Made by a program: the position numbers and the translations under genes | In this document: piece by piece, positions 53,301 through 64,000 of the stretch | Position numbering within the stretch: position 1 is the stretch's first letter | How the letters are laid out: each line of letters begins with the position of its first letter | Notes under the pieces: model-generated | The model's input: only the letters and a program-made list of their open reading frames with translations | The model's database searches: none | Told to the model about the DNA's origin: nothing | NCBI GenBank assembly: GCA_933228675.1 | Contig: OW121741.1 | Location: 61,836,863-61,900,862, forward strand | Direction of reading: 5' to 3' | Source of the DNA: Stomorhina lunata | Lineage: Eukaryota; Arthropoda; Insecta; Diptera; Rhiniidae | Length of the DNA: 64,000 nucleotides

Positions 53301-53918
53301 TCAAATTAAAAAAATATAAAAAACCAACAACAACTTATTTTTACTATTTGTAAATGTATTTATAATATTAGAAAAAAAATTATAAATAAATAATTTTAGT
53401 CATATCTGAATTTTTCATAAAACTGCAGTTTTTCTTAAAAGAATTTCAGCGTTATTTATACCGAAATCTTCAGCTTAAAATTTCCTATCATACTGCGTTT
53501 ACAGAATACAAAAATGTTGCACCAGTAATTTTCTATAAAAGAAAAAGTAAGCAAAAATTAAAAAAAATTCTCAGTTCGCATTAGAGTTTGTGATGCTATA
53601 AATAAAAAACCATAGAAGAAACTGGAAATGTTTCTTTTAAAAAAAATTCGGAAATTTAACAAGCTTTTAAATGAATTTACTAAAATTAAAATCTGTCAAA
53701 AATTGCTTGAATTAGGCGCAAATAACTAAAAGAAGATTTTTGAATTTTTTTGAAAAGGTGCATTTTTCCCAAAAAAACAAAAAATCGATTTGAGAGACCA
53801 GTTCCCGGCCACCAATATTTAAGTGTTATATATCAAAATTCATGGTTTTTTAAGTAGATTAAGAAAATCGATGTTCATCAAGGAATTTCAAAAAAAGTAA
53901 AAAAAGTGAGACAGTCTA
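50301..53918 (-). mobile_element. DNA transposon, 3618 bp, 565-bp inverted ends, 8-bp target duplication
   Basis: Starts TAGACTGTCTCAC and ends GTGAGACAGTCTA. The arms 50301-50870 and about 53350-53918 are inverted copies with few differences. ATGTACAT flanks both sides (50293-50300, 53919-53926). The paralogous repeat at 55351-55370 has it once (ACATATGTACATCGCATTT), which fixes the ends to the base. The interior encodes a broken transposase-like protein on the minus strand. Eight-bp duplications are known for hAT, P and Merlin groups, but ends of this length are not typical of hAT. Confidence 0.85.
50902..52998 (-). pseudogene. Transposase-like protein of unplaced family, several frame breaks
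   Basis: Begins MSTRKIPTGRDVLGRLLYLI at about 52996. Then, after a shift: NASLTVAGEILDIW and a basic region (YKRVKANAKRKSDKESKRK); 52738-52313 (acidic Ser-rich SLSSDSFSEEDLDY, VSPATIHRQRRSMR); 52255-51578 (GICFDTTSVNTGEKSG, LACRHHVLEVLLSGVY); 51459-50902 (AEAALEIMSRHLWYLSE, NLTVVNDPAERAIGLLK). FDTT, CRHH and ERA in this order resemble the D / CxxH / E layout of hAT- and P-like RNase H-fold transposases. I know similar proteins from many arthropods as repeated, uncharacterised sequences. At least four breaks make it inactive. Confidence 0.7.
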
Positions 53919-54840
53919 ATGTACATCGTATTTCCGTCTACTGAAATCAGGTTTGTGTAGCTGCTGGATGGCATACCGACATAAGTTAAATATTGGATGT
54001 TAATAGTGTTCTATGAAGTTTATCAAATTTCAATATACATTTCTATTAACGCCTGAGATATAGCCAAAACTCGAAATTCGATGCCGAATTAAAATTTTAT
54101 ATTTCCTTTTAAATTATATTTTTTTAATTTGTATAAAATTCTTCAATTTGTTTAAAATTCCTCAATTTTCGGATAGTATACTGACTAATATGTCAGATCT
54201 TAGGAAATCCACTAAAGCAAAACGATATTAAATATCATCAAAATCGGTATATAACAATCTGAGATATAGCCAAAACTCCAAATTCGATGTCCCGCAAATT
54301 GCCGAATTTAAAATATTTTTTTGTAAAAAAAATATATTTTTTGTAAAAAAAAATATATTTTTTTGTAAAAAAAATCATTTTTTTTAAGAAAGTTTTCTGA
54401 ATTGTATATCAAATTTTAGGAAATCATTCAACGAAGAGCACTGTTGAATTTCATCGTAATATCAACAACTCGATGTACGCAAATTGGCAATTTAAAAATT
54501 TTTTTTTTTTAAACAGCGTTTAAAAAAAAATCGAATTATATGCCAGATTTTAGAAAATACTTCAACAAATACTTCAAATACTTCAAAGCACGCTATTAAA
54601 TTTCATAAAAATCGGTCCATAAACACCAGAGATATCGCCAAAATTCAAAATTCGATGAGAATTTTAAAATTTTTTTTAAAATATGTAAATTTAAAAAAGA
54701 ATTTTTAAAATTCGTCAATTTGTACCCATCGAATTTTAGTATTTTGCCGATATCTCCGGTGTTTATGGACCGATTTTGATGAAATTTAATAGCGTGCAGC
54801 GTAGGTTAATTTCCTAGAATCTGATATACAATTTATCTCG

Positions 54841-55036
54841 CTATTTATTTATTTATTTATTACACCGACGGTGTTTCGGGTTTTAACTCGGGTTGTTGGG
54901 TTGTTGAGCTAAACTTTCAATCTGTTTATTGTGGTGACTTAAAACTTGACACTTTCCTTGTAGTCACTTTCTTCATGGGCGAAGTTGGCTGCAGTTCCTC
55001 AACAACAGTAACGAGCCTTTTGTTCACCGCGTGAAC
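54841..55036. other. Short unrelated insert between repeats
   Basis: TATTTATTTATTTATTTATT leads into a GC-richer stretch (ACACCGACGGTGTTTCGGG) unlike its neighbours. It might be the 3' end of a LINE with an ATTT tail on the minus strand; there is no coding evidence. Confidence 0.35.
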
Positions 55037-56430
55037 ACAGGTGTTTATAAACCGATTTTGATGAAATTTAATAGCGTTCATTGCGGGAGAATTTGGAAAT
55101 ACGTGTATATCTTTTTCTTATAGGAAAAGCACATGGTTAATCTTGAATGTCTGTAAATTTAGTAGGCAGAATTAGGTTCAGTTAGATTTTTATACATATG
55201 TATATGTATGGTTTTGAACGGATACCATTGTATTGAGTTGTATTTTGCATAATTCATAAAAAGATTACCTTAAATTTAACATAAATATACTTATTATATG
55301 TCGCAAATAATGAGCAATCACTATGTTCAAAAGTCATACCATTAATTTTAGACATATGTACATCGCATTTCCGTCTACTGAAATTAGGTTTGTGTAGCTG
55401 CTGGATGGCATACCGACATAAGTTAAATATTGGATGTTAATAGTGTTCTATAAAGTTTATCAAATTTCAATATACATTTCTATTAACACCTGAGATATAG
55501 CCAAAACTCGAAATTCGATGCCGAATTAAAATTTTATATTTCCTTTTAAATTATATTTTTTTAATTTGTATAAAATTCCTCAATTTGCGGATAGTATACT
55601 GACATGAATAATATGTCAGATCTTAGGAAATCCACTAAAGCAAAACGATATTAAATATCATCAAAATCGGTATATAACAATCTGAGATATAGCCAAAACT
55701 CCAAGCTCGATATCCCGCAAATTGCCGAATTTAAAATATTTTTTTGTAAAAAAAATATATTTTTTGTAAAAAAAATATATTTTTTTGTAAAAAGTTTTCT
55801 GAATTGTATATCAAATTTTAGGAAATCATTCAACGAAGAGCACTGTTGAATTTCATCGTAATCGGTATATCAACAACTCAAATATCGCCAAAGAAAAATA
55901 TATCAATGTACGCAAATTGGCAATTTTTAAATTTTTTTTTTTTAAACAGCATTTAAAAAAAAAATCGAATTATATGCCAGATTTTAGAAAATACTTCAAC
56001 GTAGCACGCTATTAAATTTCATAAAAATCGGTCCGTAAACACCAGAGATATCGCCAAAATTCAAAATTCGATGAGAATTTAAAATTTTTTTTTTAAATAT
56101 GTAAATTTAAAAAAGAATTTTTAAAATTCGTCAATCTGTACCCATCGAATCTTAGTATTTTGCGGTGTTTGTAGACCGATTTTGATGAAATTTAATAGCG
56201 TGCAGCGTAGGTTAATTTCCTAGAATCTGATATACAATTTATCTCGCTACACCCTCCAGGAGCTCCACAAACTTGATTTCAACTGACAGACAGACGGACA
56301 TGGCTAAATCGACTCTCCTGGCGATTCTGTCGATCGATATAATTTTTATGGGGTCTGCGATCACTAATAAAAAAATTACAAACGGAATCACAAACTTATA
56401 ATACCCTTTCAGCTATTGGTGAACGGTATA
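55037..56430 (+). repeat. Related repeat subfamily II, copy 2 (empty transposon site)
   Basis: 55037-55095 is a small piece ending GAGAATTTGG. From about 55172 it follows copy 1 closely. It holds the single ATGTACAT (55356-55363) that was duplicated in copy 1. It ends with a short GACR block (56287-56300), the conserved TCGATCGATATAATTTTTAT block and a degenerate stem-loop near 56428. Confidence 0.7.
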
Positions 56431-56439
56431 AAAATATTT

Positions 56440-57588
56440 TTGATGGACCCTAAATTTTGTTTACATTTTGTAAGTATTGTTTCAGCGATATCTCAGGTGT
56501 TTATGGACCGATTGTGATGAAATTTGACAGCGTCCTTTGCGGAGGATTTCCTAAAATCTGATATATAAACTCCACAAATCTGAATATGAATACCATTCAA
56601 ATTGTACCGAACGACTCAGAATCGCCAGGAGAATCGATTTGGCGACGTCCGTCCTTCTGTTTGTCCGTCCGTACGTCTACCTGTATGTCCTTTTTTCTGT
56701 TGTAGTCAAGTTTTTGGAGCTCCTGTTTTGTCGATATCTCAAATGTTTATTTTGATGAAATTTAATATCGTACTTCGGTAATTTGTGGTAGATATAATTT
56801 AGTGTTTAAGCGTTATTTCAGGTGTTTTGATCGACAACGATGAAATTCAGGGTGGGACGATATCCTAAAATTGCATGTAAAATGCATGTATACCTTCCAG
56901 GAGCTCCACAAATACTGATTTTAGCAGACAGACACACTGCATTTATCTTAATTTTGTGTCTGACTTTTGAATATTATTATAACACTTGTGAATGTATTAT
57001 ATATCAAATTATAGGTAATCTTCCTAGGAAGTACAAAAATGCAGCTAAGTACATGATATCCGCTCAAAACCTACATATGTATGTATGTATCTCACATATC
57101 AACGAACATTTCAATTTTTTAATTGCAATTGGGAGAAATCCGTTCACGTTTGACAATTGCTCCCACATAACTTCGCCTAAGACAATCTCTTAGTAGCTAA
57201 TAAATGACAAAATATAATTATCTTTATACTAAATGTCATCATCGTATCTATTATAATAGACATTTAGGATAAACACGTTGTACAATATCGTTATTCAGGG
57301 CGATAGCGCCTAAAATAAACTTTCTAGAGGGACAACATTTGACAAAAGTATTTCTGATCTCTTGAAAATGGGTGAGCTCGGTTCACATTTAGTGAAATCT
57401 CCTATATAACCCCGACCGGGAGTCACTTTAATGCTGATAAATTAAATCACATTATAATTGCACAAAGAACTACAGCAAAACTTTCCACATATCCATCGGA
57501 CAGATCCTTTTCCGAAAAAGCTGATATCCATCCATTTAAAAGCTATATATTTCACGTATGTATCTACAACTAAGAGTGTATACTAGGG
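56440..57588 (-). repeat. (GTCY)n repeat fragment, minus orientation
   Basis: Parallels about 41210-42420 of the complete copy, including GTCY blocks near 56645-56690, CTTCCTAGGAAGTAC, and ACTAAGAGTGTATACT at its end. Both element ends are missing. Confidence 0.7.
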
Positions 57589-58420
57589 TGGGTCGTTTTT
57601 TGACTTTTGTCTCTGATCGGCTTCTAATAGTGAAATTATATGGACAAATTATGTCAATCGGAAGTGTGCAAAATATTATTGATTTATTTGTAGGATACGA
57701 GCCCGCGCATCGGGCCCAAAGTTTTTGATCCCATTTGTATGGGGAAAACTGAGAGTATTTGCAGTTTTTGCTACATTTTGTCCATTTAAAATTTATTTTA
57801 AAGAGAAAAGATAATGGAATCTAAAAGCGAACTAATGCGGCTTTAATTGAAGTTTTGAAGTTATTGGGATTTCCCCCAAAAATTCGTGTCCTTGACAATA
57901 CGCCTAAGGATACACCGCTAGAAAAAACTACTTTGGACAAAAGCTCGCAAAGCAAGACATGATTTATCATTCTAAGACTTGAAAGTACTTCATAGTTTAA
58001 TTTTGTTAAAATATAACAATATTTACTTAGTTTGTTTCATAATCGAAAATGGGTAATTTTTCTCATTTTTTAATTTTTTGAAAATTTTGTTAAACAAATA
58101 TTACAAATTTGAATTTCTCTCATCGGTGTGTTAAAATAGATGAAAAAGAGAATAAAACTCAAAAAAATTGAGTTCGATATCTCAAACGATTTTCCCGTAA
58201 CTTGTGTTCGAATTCGACGAATTTCGCAAAAAAGTAATTTTTTGCTCATAATTTGAGTAAATGCTTCATAAATCTTATTTATGTTAAATTTTAATAATGT
58301 TTATATGGAATAAAATTATCCATACTATGGAAAATATAAACAGGTTCTTTCTTTTTAAAATTGGGTAAAATGAAAATGAAAAATTTGATTTTTTGTATTT
58401 TTTTTTTTATTTTTTAAATA
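57589..58420. other. Unassigned sequence beginning TAGGGTGGGTCG
   Basis: The TAGGGTGGGTCG start, right at the end of a repeat fragment, suggests a transposon terminus, but I found no inverted partner in the window and no ORF. Confidence 0.35.
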
Positions 58421-58970
58421 CGAAGGGTAGTCATCTTGTCGTGATGCAGGGGCTTACGCGCAATGAACTCTAGGGCTATGCTGGGGGAGTTGGTATCATC
58501 GCTAACTCCAGTAGGGTCACCCATACCAGACAGGCTTAGAGGGAGCGCTCCACTAAGAAGTACCCACCCTCTTTCCCACCGGCGTCTGTTTCCCTAATTG
58601 GGCGGCCGGAGGGTACCCTTTATTCATCCCCACAGTTCTCCCATGGATGGCAACATGGGCTGTGACGGGTGAACTGTCCGTCTTGGATCTCTGATCTTTG
58701 ATTAAGTCCGTCCGACAAATCTAAATCCACAGAGCGTCTGTTTTCCCATATTGGGCGGCTCTGTGGTCTGCGTCTGATCCCCAGTGGGGCGGCAGTTTTC
58801 AAATTTTTCTTGGCAGTAAGGATAAAATGCAAAATCTCCAATTATATGAACCCCCCAAATGTCCAAAAAATCATGACCCTTGTATCCGGTTGAGGGCTTC
58901 AAAATCTCCGGAGACCCAGTTCCCACGGTGCCTGTCACGGGCCGTGGTGCGTCCGTCTACCTGTCTGTCC
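58421..58970. other. GC-rich island, possibly a LINE untranslated region
   Basis: GC-rich compared with its surroundings. GCGTCTGTTTCCCTAATTGG and GCGTCTGTTTTCCCATATTG are internal near-repeats, each followed by GCGGC. Phrases such as CTAGGGCTATGCTGGGGGAG and AGGGAGCGCTCCACTA remind me of 5' untranslated regions of some insect LINEs. The assignment is weak; no conserved protein. Confidence 0.35.
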
Positions 58971-58973
58971 TTT

Positions 58974-60585
58974 TTATACCCTTCACCAATAGGTGAAAAT
59001 GTATTATAAGTTTGTGATTCCGTTTGTAATTTTTTTATTAGTGATCGTAGACCCCATAAAAATGATACCGATCGTCTCAGAATCGGAAGGAGATCAATTA
59101 AGCGATGTCCGTCTGTCTGTCCGTCTGTCTGTTGAAATCAAGTTTCTGAAGCCCCTGGAGAACCTACATAAATTATATATCAGATTTTAGGAAATTCTGC
59201 CGCAATGAACGCTATTAAATTTCATTAAAATCGGTTTATAAACACCGAACATATCGAAAAAATACCAAAAATTAGATAAAAATTTTAAATTTTTTGATTG
59301 AAACACCCTTTTTAATAACAAGAAAAAAGAGATACTCCTGGTGTACATGTGATAATATATTATATATCAGATTGTAGGAAATGGTTCCCCAAAGCACTTT
59401 GTAAAATTTTATCAAAATCGGTCCATAAACCACTGAGATAGGAAATGGTTACCCAAAGCACCTTGTAAAATTTTATCAAAATCGGTCCATAAACCACTGA
59501 GATATCGCCAAAACACTAAATTTGATGTATTGCAAATTGCCCAAAGTACGCATTAGAGAATGTTTGTTGAAAAAATGAAATGCAGAAAGAGGAAAAACCA
59601 TCCTCCTTTAGCACGGACATACATAAATTTTATATCAGATTTTAGGAAATTCTCCCGCCAAGCACGTTAATAAATTTTATCAAAAGCAAAAGTCCATAAA
59701 CAACTGAGATATCGCCAAAACACTACTTGTGATGTGCTGCAAGTTCCCCAAAGTACGTGTCTAAGAAATTTTGTTGACATTTTGTAAGTATTGTTTCAGC
59801 GATATCTCAGGTGTTTATGGACCGATTGTGATGAAATTTGACAGCATTCTTTGTGGGAGGATTTCCTAAAATCTGATGTACAAATCTCTACAAATCTGAT
59901 TATAAATACCATTCAAATTGTTTGATCGACTCAGAATCGGCAGGAGAATCGATTTCGCGACCTCCGTCCGTCTGTCTGTTTGTCTGTCCGTCCGTCTACC
60001 TGTCTGTCCTTTTTTCTGTTGTAGTCAAATTTTTGGAGCTCCAGTTTTGTCGATATCTCAGATGTTTATTTTGATGAAATTTAATAGCGTACTTCGCAGG
60101 GGATTACCTAAACTCTGATGCATTTGGCAATTTGTGGTAAATATAATTTAGTGTTTAAGCGATATTTCAGGTGTTTTAATCGACAATGATGAAATTTAGG
60201 ATGAGACGATATCCTAAAATTTTGTGTAAAATGCATATGTGTATACCTTCCACGAGCTCCACAAATCTGATTTTAGCAAACAGACACACTGCATTTATCT
60301 TAATTTTGTGTCTGACTTCTGAACATTATGATAACATTTGAGAATGTATTATATATCAAATTATAGGTAATCTTCCTAGGAAGTACAAAAATACAACTGA
60401 GTATATGATATCTGTTCAAAACCTACATATGTATGTATGTATCTCACATATCAACGAAAATTTAAATTTTTTAATTGCAATTGGGAGAAATCCGTTCACG
60501 TTTGACAATTGCTCCCGTATAACTTCGCCTAAGGCAATCTCTTAGTAGCTAATAAATGACAAATTATAATTATCTTTATCAGGGT
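58974..60585 (-). repeat. (GTCY)n repeat, minus orientation, 5' truncated
   Basis: Starts with TTATACCC and the CACC...GGTG end at 58974, includes GTCY blocks at 59107-59130 and 59962-60008, and a local duplication of ACCACTGAGATA near 59430-59500. It breaks off near 60585. The bases before it (GTCTACCTGTCTGTCCTTTT) repeat, in reverse, the junction at 273-300. Confidence 0.7.
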
Positions 60586-61990
60586 TTATATAAACTGCTA
60601 TAGCAGTTTTCAAATAGTCGGTTATTTCATATTTCATATAAAATTGTGCCAACAATATGAAACAAAACCACCTTTTGCTTTTATAAAAACTAGAACGAAA
60701 AACTATTTCCAAAATTTCATATATAAATTTACTATTTGCTTCACATATTTTCGTGGAGTGCTAAAATGATTTTAGCTTTTAGGAACTATTTTATACGACA
60801 GTAAAAAGAAAATATATGAATTTTTTCATTTTAGCATTTAGTTTTATATTCTTAGTTATGAAAACGAAAATGTTTCTCGCAGTAAAATATATTCTCATAA
60901 CTATTTTGAAAATATGAAAAATAAAATGTTGACTAAAATGAACTAAAAAGGTCGACTGCCACTGACTAGAGACAAAAACTATCATGTCATGTCCCACCGA
61001 ATAGTTAGGTTGCATATAAATGTATGTACAAATACATAAAGATGCAACCGTAAAAACAGCTGTTTGATGGGGCATTGGTTGAAAAAAATTAAAATTTAGC
61101 AAAAAAAAGATGGCTGAAAAACTGAACTAGCCGAAAAAGAAGAAGAAAAAAAACGAGAAGAAGCATAGGGCCAAGAAGAAGAGGGATTCGATTTAGAGAT
61201 GCGAAGATAGAAAGACGTTGTGAGAGTGGATTATTTTTTTTTTTTTGAAGTTTTACATTTTTATTGAAATTTTTTTTTTTGATTTTTTTTTGTTTTAAAT
61301 TTTTTTGTGAACACACATATATAAAAAAAACATTATACAAAACACAAAACAAATAAAGATTGATTAAATAAAACATAAATATATATAAAACAAAAACAAA
61401 TTATTTCACAATTATTTTTTTGGAAATACACACACACACAAATAAATGAATAAAACACAAATTATTTTGGAAATACACAAACACACACACACATAATTAT
61501 ATGGAAAGTTTTAACTTAAATCACAGTAAGTACACAAAAAGACATATATAACAAAAATTAACTAAAACACACAAAAAAATAAACGTTAAAATACAATAAT
61601 ACATCAAAGAATAAAAAGATTCACCAACAACCCATAACAAGTGACCCAGTATACTCTGTAGAAGGGGGGAGTTTGTTTGACGGACTACGGACCGAAATAC
61701 CACACAAAAAAAAGGAGGACATTTGGAAAGTTTCAGTTTTTTTTATTTGGCCTTATCACTTAAGGTGAGGGTTGTGCAACTCAACAGCTTTAGGCAGGGC
61801 CGACGAATCTTTTACAACCTACTCCAAGGACAGAGATACAGGACACATTGGACTGGGACGGACTTAATAAACTTTCCCTGGATTGAGGAGGCGATATAAA
61901 GGAGTGTCACCATGATGGAGTGAGCAGAAAAATTAACAGGTAAGTGAGTTAAACCATAAGTAAGGGTAGATTTAGGGGCAGTTCCTAATA
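60586..61990. other. AT-rich stretch with CA-rich runs; may include LTR start
   Basis: No gene recognised. (CA)n-like runs lie near 61428-61495. A TATA-like GATATAAAGG near 61892 could be the promoter of the LTR whose end is at 62279, but I could not find the LTR start. Confidence 0.4.
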
Positions 61991-61999
61991 ATTAGGCCA

Positions 62000-62279
62000 A
62001 GGAACTGCCATGGAAGAGGGTGGGCTGGCCAAGCAGCATAACACCAGCTGCAAAGCCAGGAAAATAGAATGTTGCGATGTCCATGGACTAGCACATTCCC
62101 CAGATTCCAATAGATAGGAATTGAGGATTGGCATTTGGCCTCAAAACTTTTTGATCAGCGACTTGTGGATGGCTGATTTGGCGAACCGCACGCCCTCTAC
62201 CGGCTTAGCCAGGCAAAGACCACCCTGCCAAGCGTTGCCAGTCAGTCCTCCACCGAGTCCGCCTCAAGAGTCGTTGACA
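62000..62279 (+). repeat. LTR 3' part of an LTR retrotransposon
   Basis: Homologous to the minus-strand fragment 15735-16005, which fixes the LTR end at GTTGACA (62279). The upstream limit is unknown. Confidence 0.65.
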
Positions 62280-62283
62280 AAAA

Positions 62284-62295
62284 TGGCGCCCAACA
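62284..62295 (+). promoter_or_regulatory. Primer-binding site TGGCGCCCAACA
   Basis: TGGCGCCCAACA begins four bases after the LTR end. It has the TGGCGCC form typical of retroelement primer sites complementary to a tRNA 3' end. Confidence 0.75.
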
Positions 62296-62712
62296 ATGGG
62301 GGCCCGAATATCGGGTTTCCCTATATCCAGTTAAACATATTAATATTTATTTGTCATTAAATAAGGTAAGCAAATCCAGCGTAAGTCATACTGATCAAGA
62401 TCATTCAAGGTCAATCAGTATTTGCGACGCTGGAATTGTTAATCTTATTAAATGAGAAATAGATAGGCCTGCTATTGGTCTTTTATCTAGAACTTTTGTA
62501 AGACTCATTATCTAAGAATTAATATTCTGATAATGACAGCGACAAAGTTCTAGAAAAAAGAGTAACAAGCAGGATATACATAAACATTAAAATCTAAATC
62601 AATAGCCCAAAGGCAAAGTTTTCAAAACTTTAATTTTCAGCGGATAAGTCGTGAAATAAAGCTATAGCTTATTCCACTGTCGATCCGTTGAAAGTTTTAG
62701 TTTTAAACAACT

Positions 62713-63714
62713 TTGTCTACCAGCTTACCCCATTCCAATTCACAAATACCACCGTTTATACCGTCAAATCAACAAACTACGGCTCCTCATCACGAACCTA
62801 ATAGATCACAATTTAGCCACAATATCTCTTATGGCCCCGGATGCAGTAGCACCTTTCATCATGAAGCGCAACCACAACATTATCCTTCATCCACCAGCTC
62901 ACAATTTGTTAGGAAGCTTGGTTTAGATAAATGGGGCGTAAATTTTGACGGTTCGGCGAAATCAATGGGGGCCCAGGAATTCGTGTTCCGGGTAGAGGAA
63001 ATGCGGAAGGATTACGGGAACAGCTGGCCGGAGGTGTTATGCCAATTCCACCAATTATTATCGGGAGAAGCATTGGAGTGGTACTGGATGCAACGACGAC
63101 ATCAGCCAGCTCACTCGTGGGATGAGTTGAAGGAGGCGGTAATTAACCGATTCCGGCGATTCAACAGCGACATGGAGATACACCGCCAAATTATGGACCG
63201 TCGCCAACAGTCTCAAGAACTTTTTGAAGACTTTTATAATGCAGTCCTAAGGTTGAGAAGCCAACAGACTAGTCCAATTTCTGAAACAGAAATCATTGAC
63301 ATTATGAAAGTCAATCTCAAGAGCTCGATGGCCCAACTAGTTTTTCCCATCAGGATGTTCGGCTTGAGTCATTTTCGGGCAGAATGTAAAAAGGCTGAGT
63401 CGCTTCTACAGACCCAGCGACAATCATATGGCCAACGGTTCGCTCCCAGAGTGCACGAGCTTTATGGCGATTACGGTGAGCCGGTAGTGCCGGAAGTCGA
63501 GGTTGAAGCAATTAGCAACACTGCAAAATATATCTGTTGGAATTGTAGACAACCGGGTCATGGGTTCATGGAGTGTCCATCGCCATCGAGGAGGTTGTTT
63601 TGCTTTAAATGCGGGATGGACAACACCGTGACTCCCAAATGTCCACGCTGTTCGGGAAACCGGAGGTCGGACCCGTCTGCTGGGGAACCACGTCCGAAAC
63701 CTGCAGCCCAGTAA
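62713..63714 (+). CDS. LTR-retrotransposon Gag with zinc knuckles
   Basis: Open frame of 333 codons with an in-frame stop at 62704 and no ATG before residue 85 or so, so the listed TTG start is only a limit; the real start may be non-AUG or lost by an indel. Pro/Ser/Gln-rich N-terminus, then a capsid region (KWGVNFDGSAKSMGAQEF, LLSGEALEWYWMQRR, RFNSDMEIHRQIMDRRQQ), and paired zinc knuckles CWNCRQPGHGFMEC and CFKCGMDNTVTPKC. This is a Ty3/Gypsy-like insect Gag by general look. It is followed by pol in another frame. Confidence 0.8.
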   Translation: MSTSLPHSNSQIPPFIPSNQQTTAPHHEPNRSQFSHNISYGPGCSSTFHHEAQPQHYPSSTSSQFVRKLGLDKWGVNFDGSAKSMGAQEFVFRVEEMRKDYGNSWPEVLCQFHQLLSGEALEWYWMQRRHQPAHSWDELKEAVINRFRRFNSDMEIHRQIMDRRQQSQELFEDFYNAVLRLRSQQTSPISETEIIDIMKVNLKSSMAQLVFPIRMFGLSHFRAECKKAESLLQTQRQSYGQRFAPRVHELYGDYGEPVVPEVEVEAISNTAKYICWNCRQPGHGFMECPSPSRRLFCFKCGMDNTVTPKCPRCSGNRRSDPSAGEPRPKPAAQ

Positions 63715-64000
63715 ACGAACTGGAGGATTTTAATGACCTAGAGGAAAAGAAGAATAAACGGGTCGTTAAAATCTTAATTAATAATAAAGTTAGGATAAGT
63801 GAAAAGGCAGGAGAGCCAAAGGTTAGGGAGATTAAGCCATTGCATTTTAGAGTTAAGGAATATGAAAAAGCTAGGGAAAGAATTTTTGGAAAAACGCGGA
63901 TTGAAAAGACTAGGGAAAGATATAGAAAAAGAAAGGAACTTAGGCGTGAGGTCGCTAATGTATCCTTATACGAAGGCGACGACACCCGATTGTATACCCG
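63690..64000 (+). CDS. Pol N-terminus, cut by the window end
   Basis: Overlaps the gag end in another frame: SPVNELEDFNDLEEKKNKR, a Lys/Arg-rich region with KPLHFRVKEYEKARERIFG and ELRREVANVSLYEGDD. This kind of charged stretch precedes the protease in related insect elements; the protease itself would lie beyond 64000. An overlap with a shift is compatible with gag-pol frameshifting. Confidence 0.6.

Larger units (their letters stand above)
49662..54840 (+). repeat. Related repeat subfamily II, copy 1, split by a DNA transposon
   Basis: 49662-50300 and 53919-54840 form one copy of a repeat related to the (GTCY)n family; 53927-54840 matches 55364-56240. It starts CAAGAAGTAA directly after the 3' end of the preceding copy (49657). 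The insertion at 50301-53918 divides it. Confidence 0.65.

Overview
This looks like repeat-dense, AT-rich heterochromatin or intergenic DNA of an insect, most likely a higher fly (Diptera, perhaps calyptrate). The grounds are the dominance of BEL/Pao elements, a DD41D mariner of the kind I know as 'rosa' from a tephritid fly, and many dispersed repeats carrying (GTCY)n microsatellites like the dipteran mini-me/DINE group. I recognise no single-copy host gene, tRNA or rRNA. Almost everything with a name is a transposable element, a fragment of one, or a satellite.

Layout. 1-13735: a (GTCY)n repeat is interrupted by a 12.5-kb BEL/Pao element (BEL-1, 951-13430) whose ends can be read to the base: 5-bp target duplication GTGTG, LTRs beginning TG and ending CA, and a polypurine tract. 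BEL-1 carries in its leader a 744-bp perfect 9-bp array. A full-length Helitron-like repeat (2851-6418) sits in that array and itself holds a broken mariner. 13736-15734: short tandem repeats, a foldback and an (AT)n run. 15735-17480: a mosaic of LTR, inverted pol and ORF3 pieces, then a 44-bp palindromic array. 18015-26931: a second BEL/Pao element on the minus strand (BEL-2), with a 1.9-kb tandem duplication of its terminal ORF. 27475-30745: nested LINE fragments. 30745-33165: an element with inverted arms of about 800 bp and a disrupted conserved ORF. 33307-34010: a MITE. 34031-38706: a Ty3/Gypsy element (minus). 38775-40365: a Ty1/Copia relic without reverse transcriptase. 40512-49657: more copies of the Helitron-like repeat, a second mariner, a 31-bp satellite and a MITE. 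49662-56430: two copies of a related repeat, one of them split by a 3.6-kb DNA transposon with 565-bp inverted ends and an 8-bp target duplication. 56440-60585: repeat fragments and a GC-rich island. 62000-64000: LTR end, primer-binding site, gag and the start of pol of another LTR element.

The most interesting signal is an extra ORF ('ORF3') after the integrase in both BEL/Pao elements. It lies where env would be. In both elements it has a splice-acceptor-like sequence a few bases before its ATG and encodes three zinc knuckles plus an aspartic-protease-like domain that has lost the D-S/T-G/A signature. It looks like a duplicated NC-protease module turned into a separate, probably spliced, product. 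Next in interest are the two DNA elements with very long inverted ends and unplaced proteins, and the set of filled and empty sites that lets insertion history be read within this one window.
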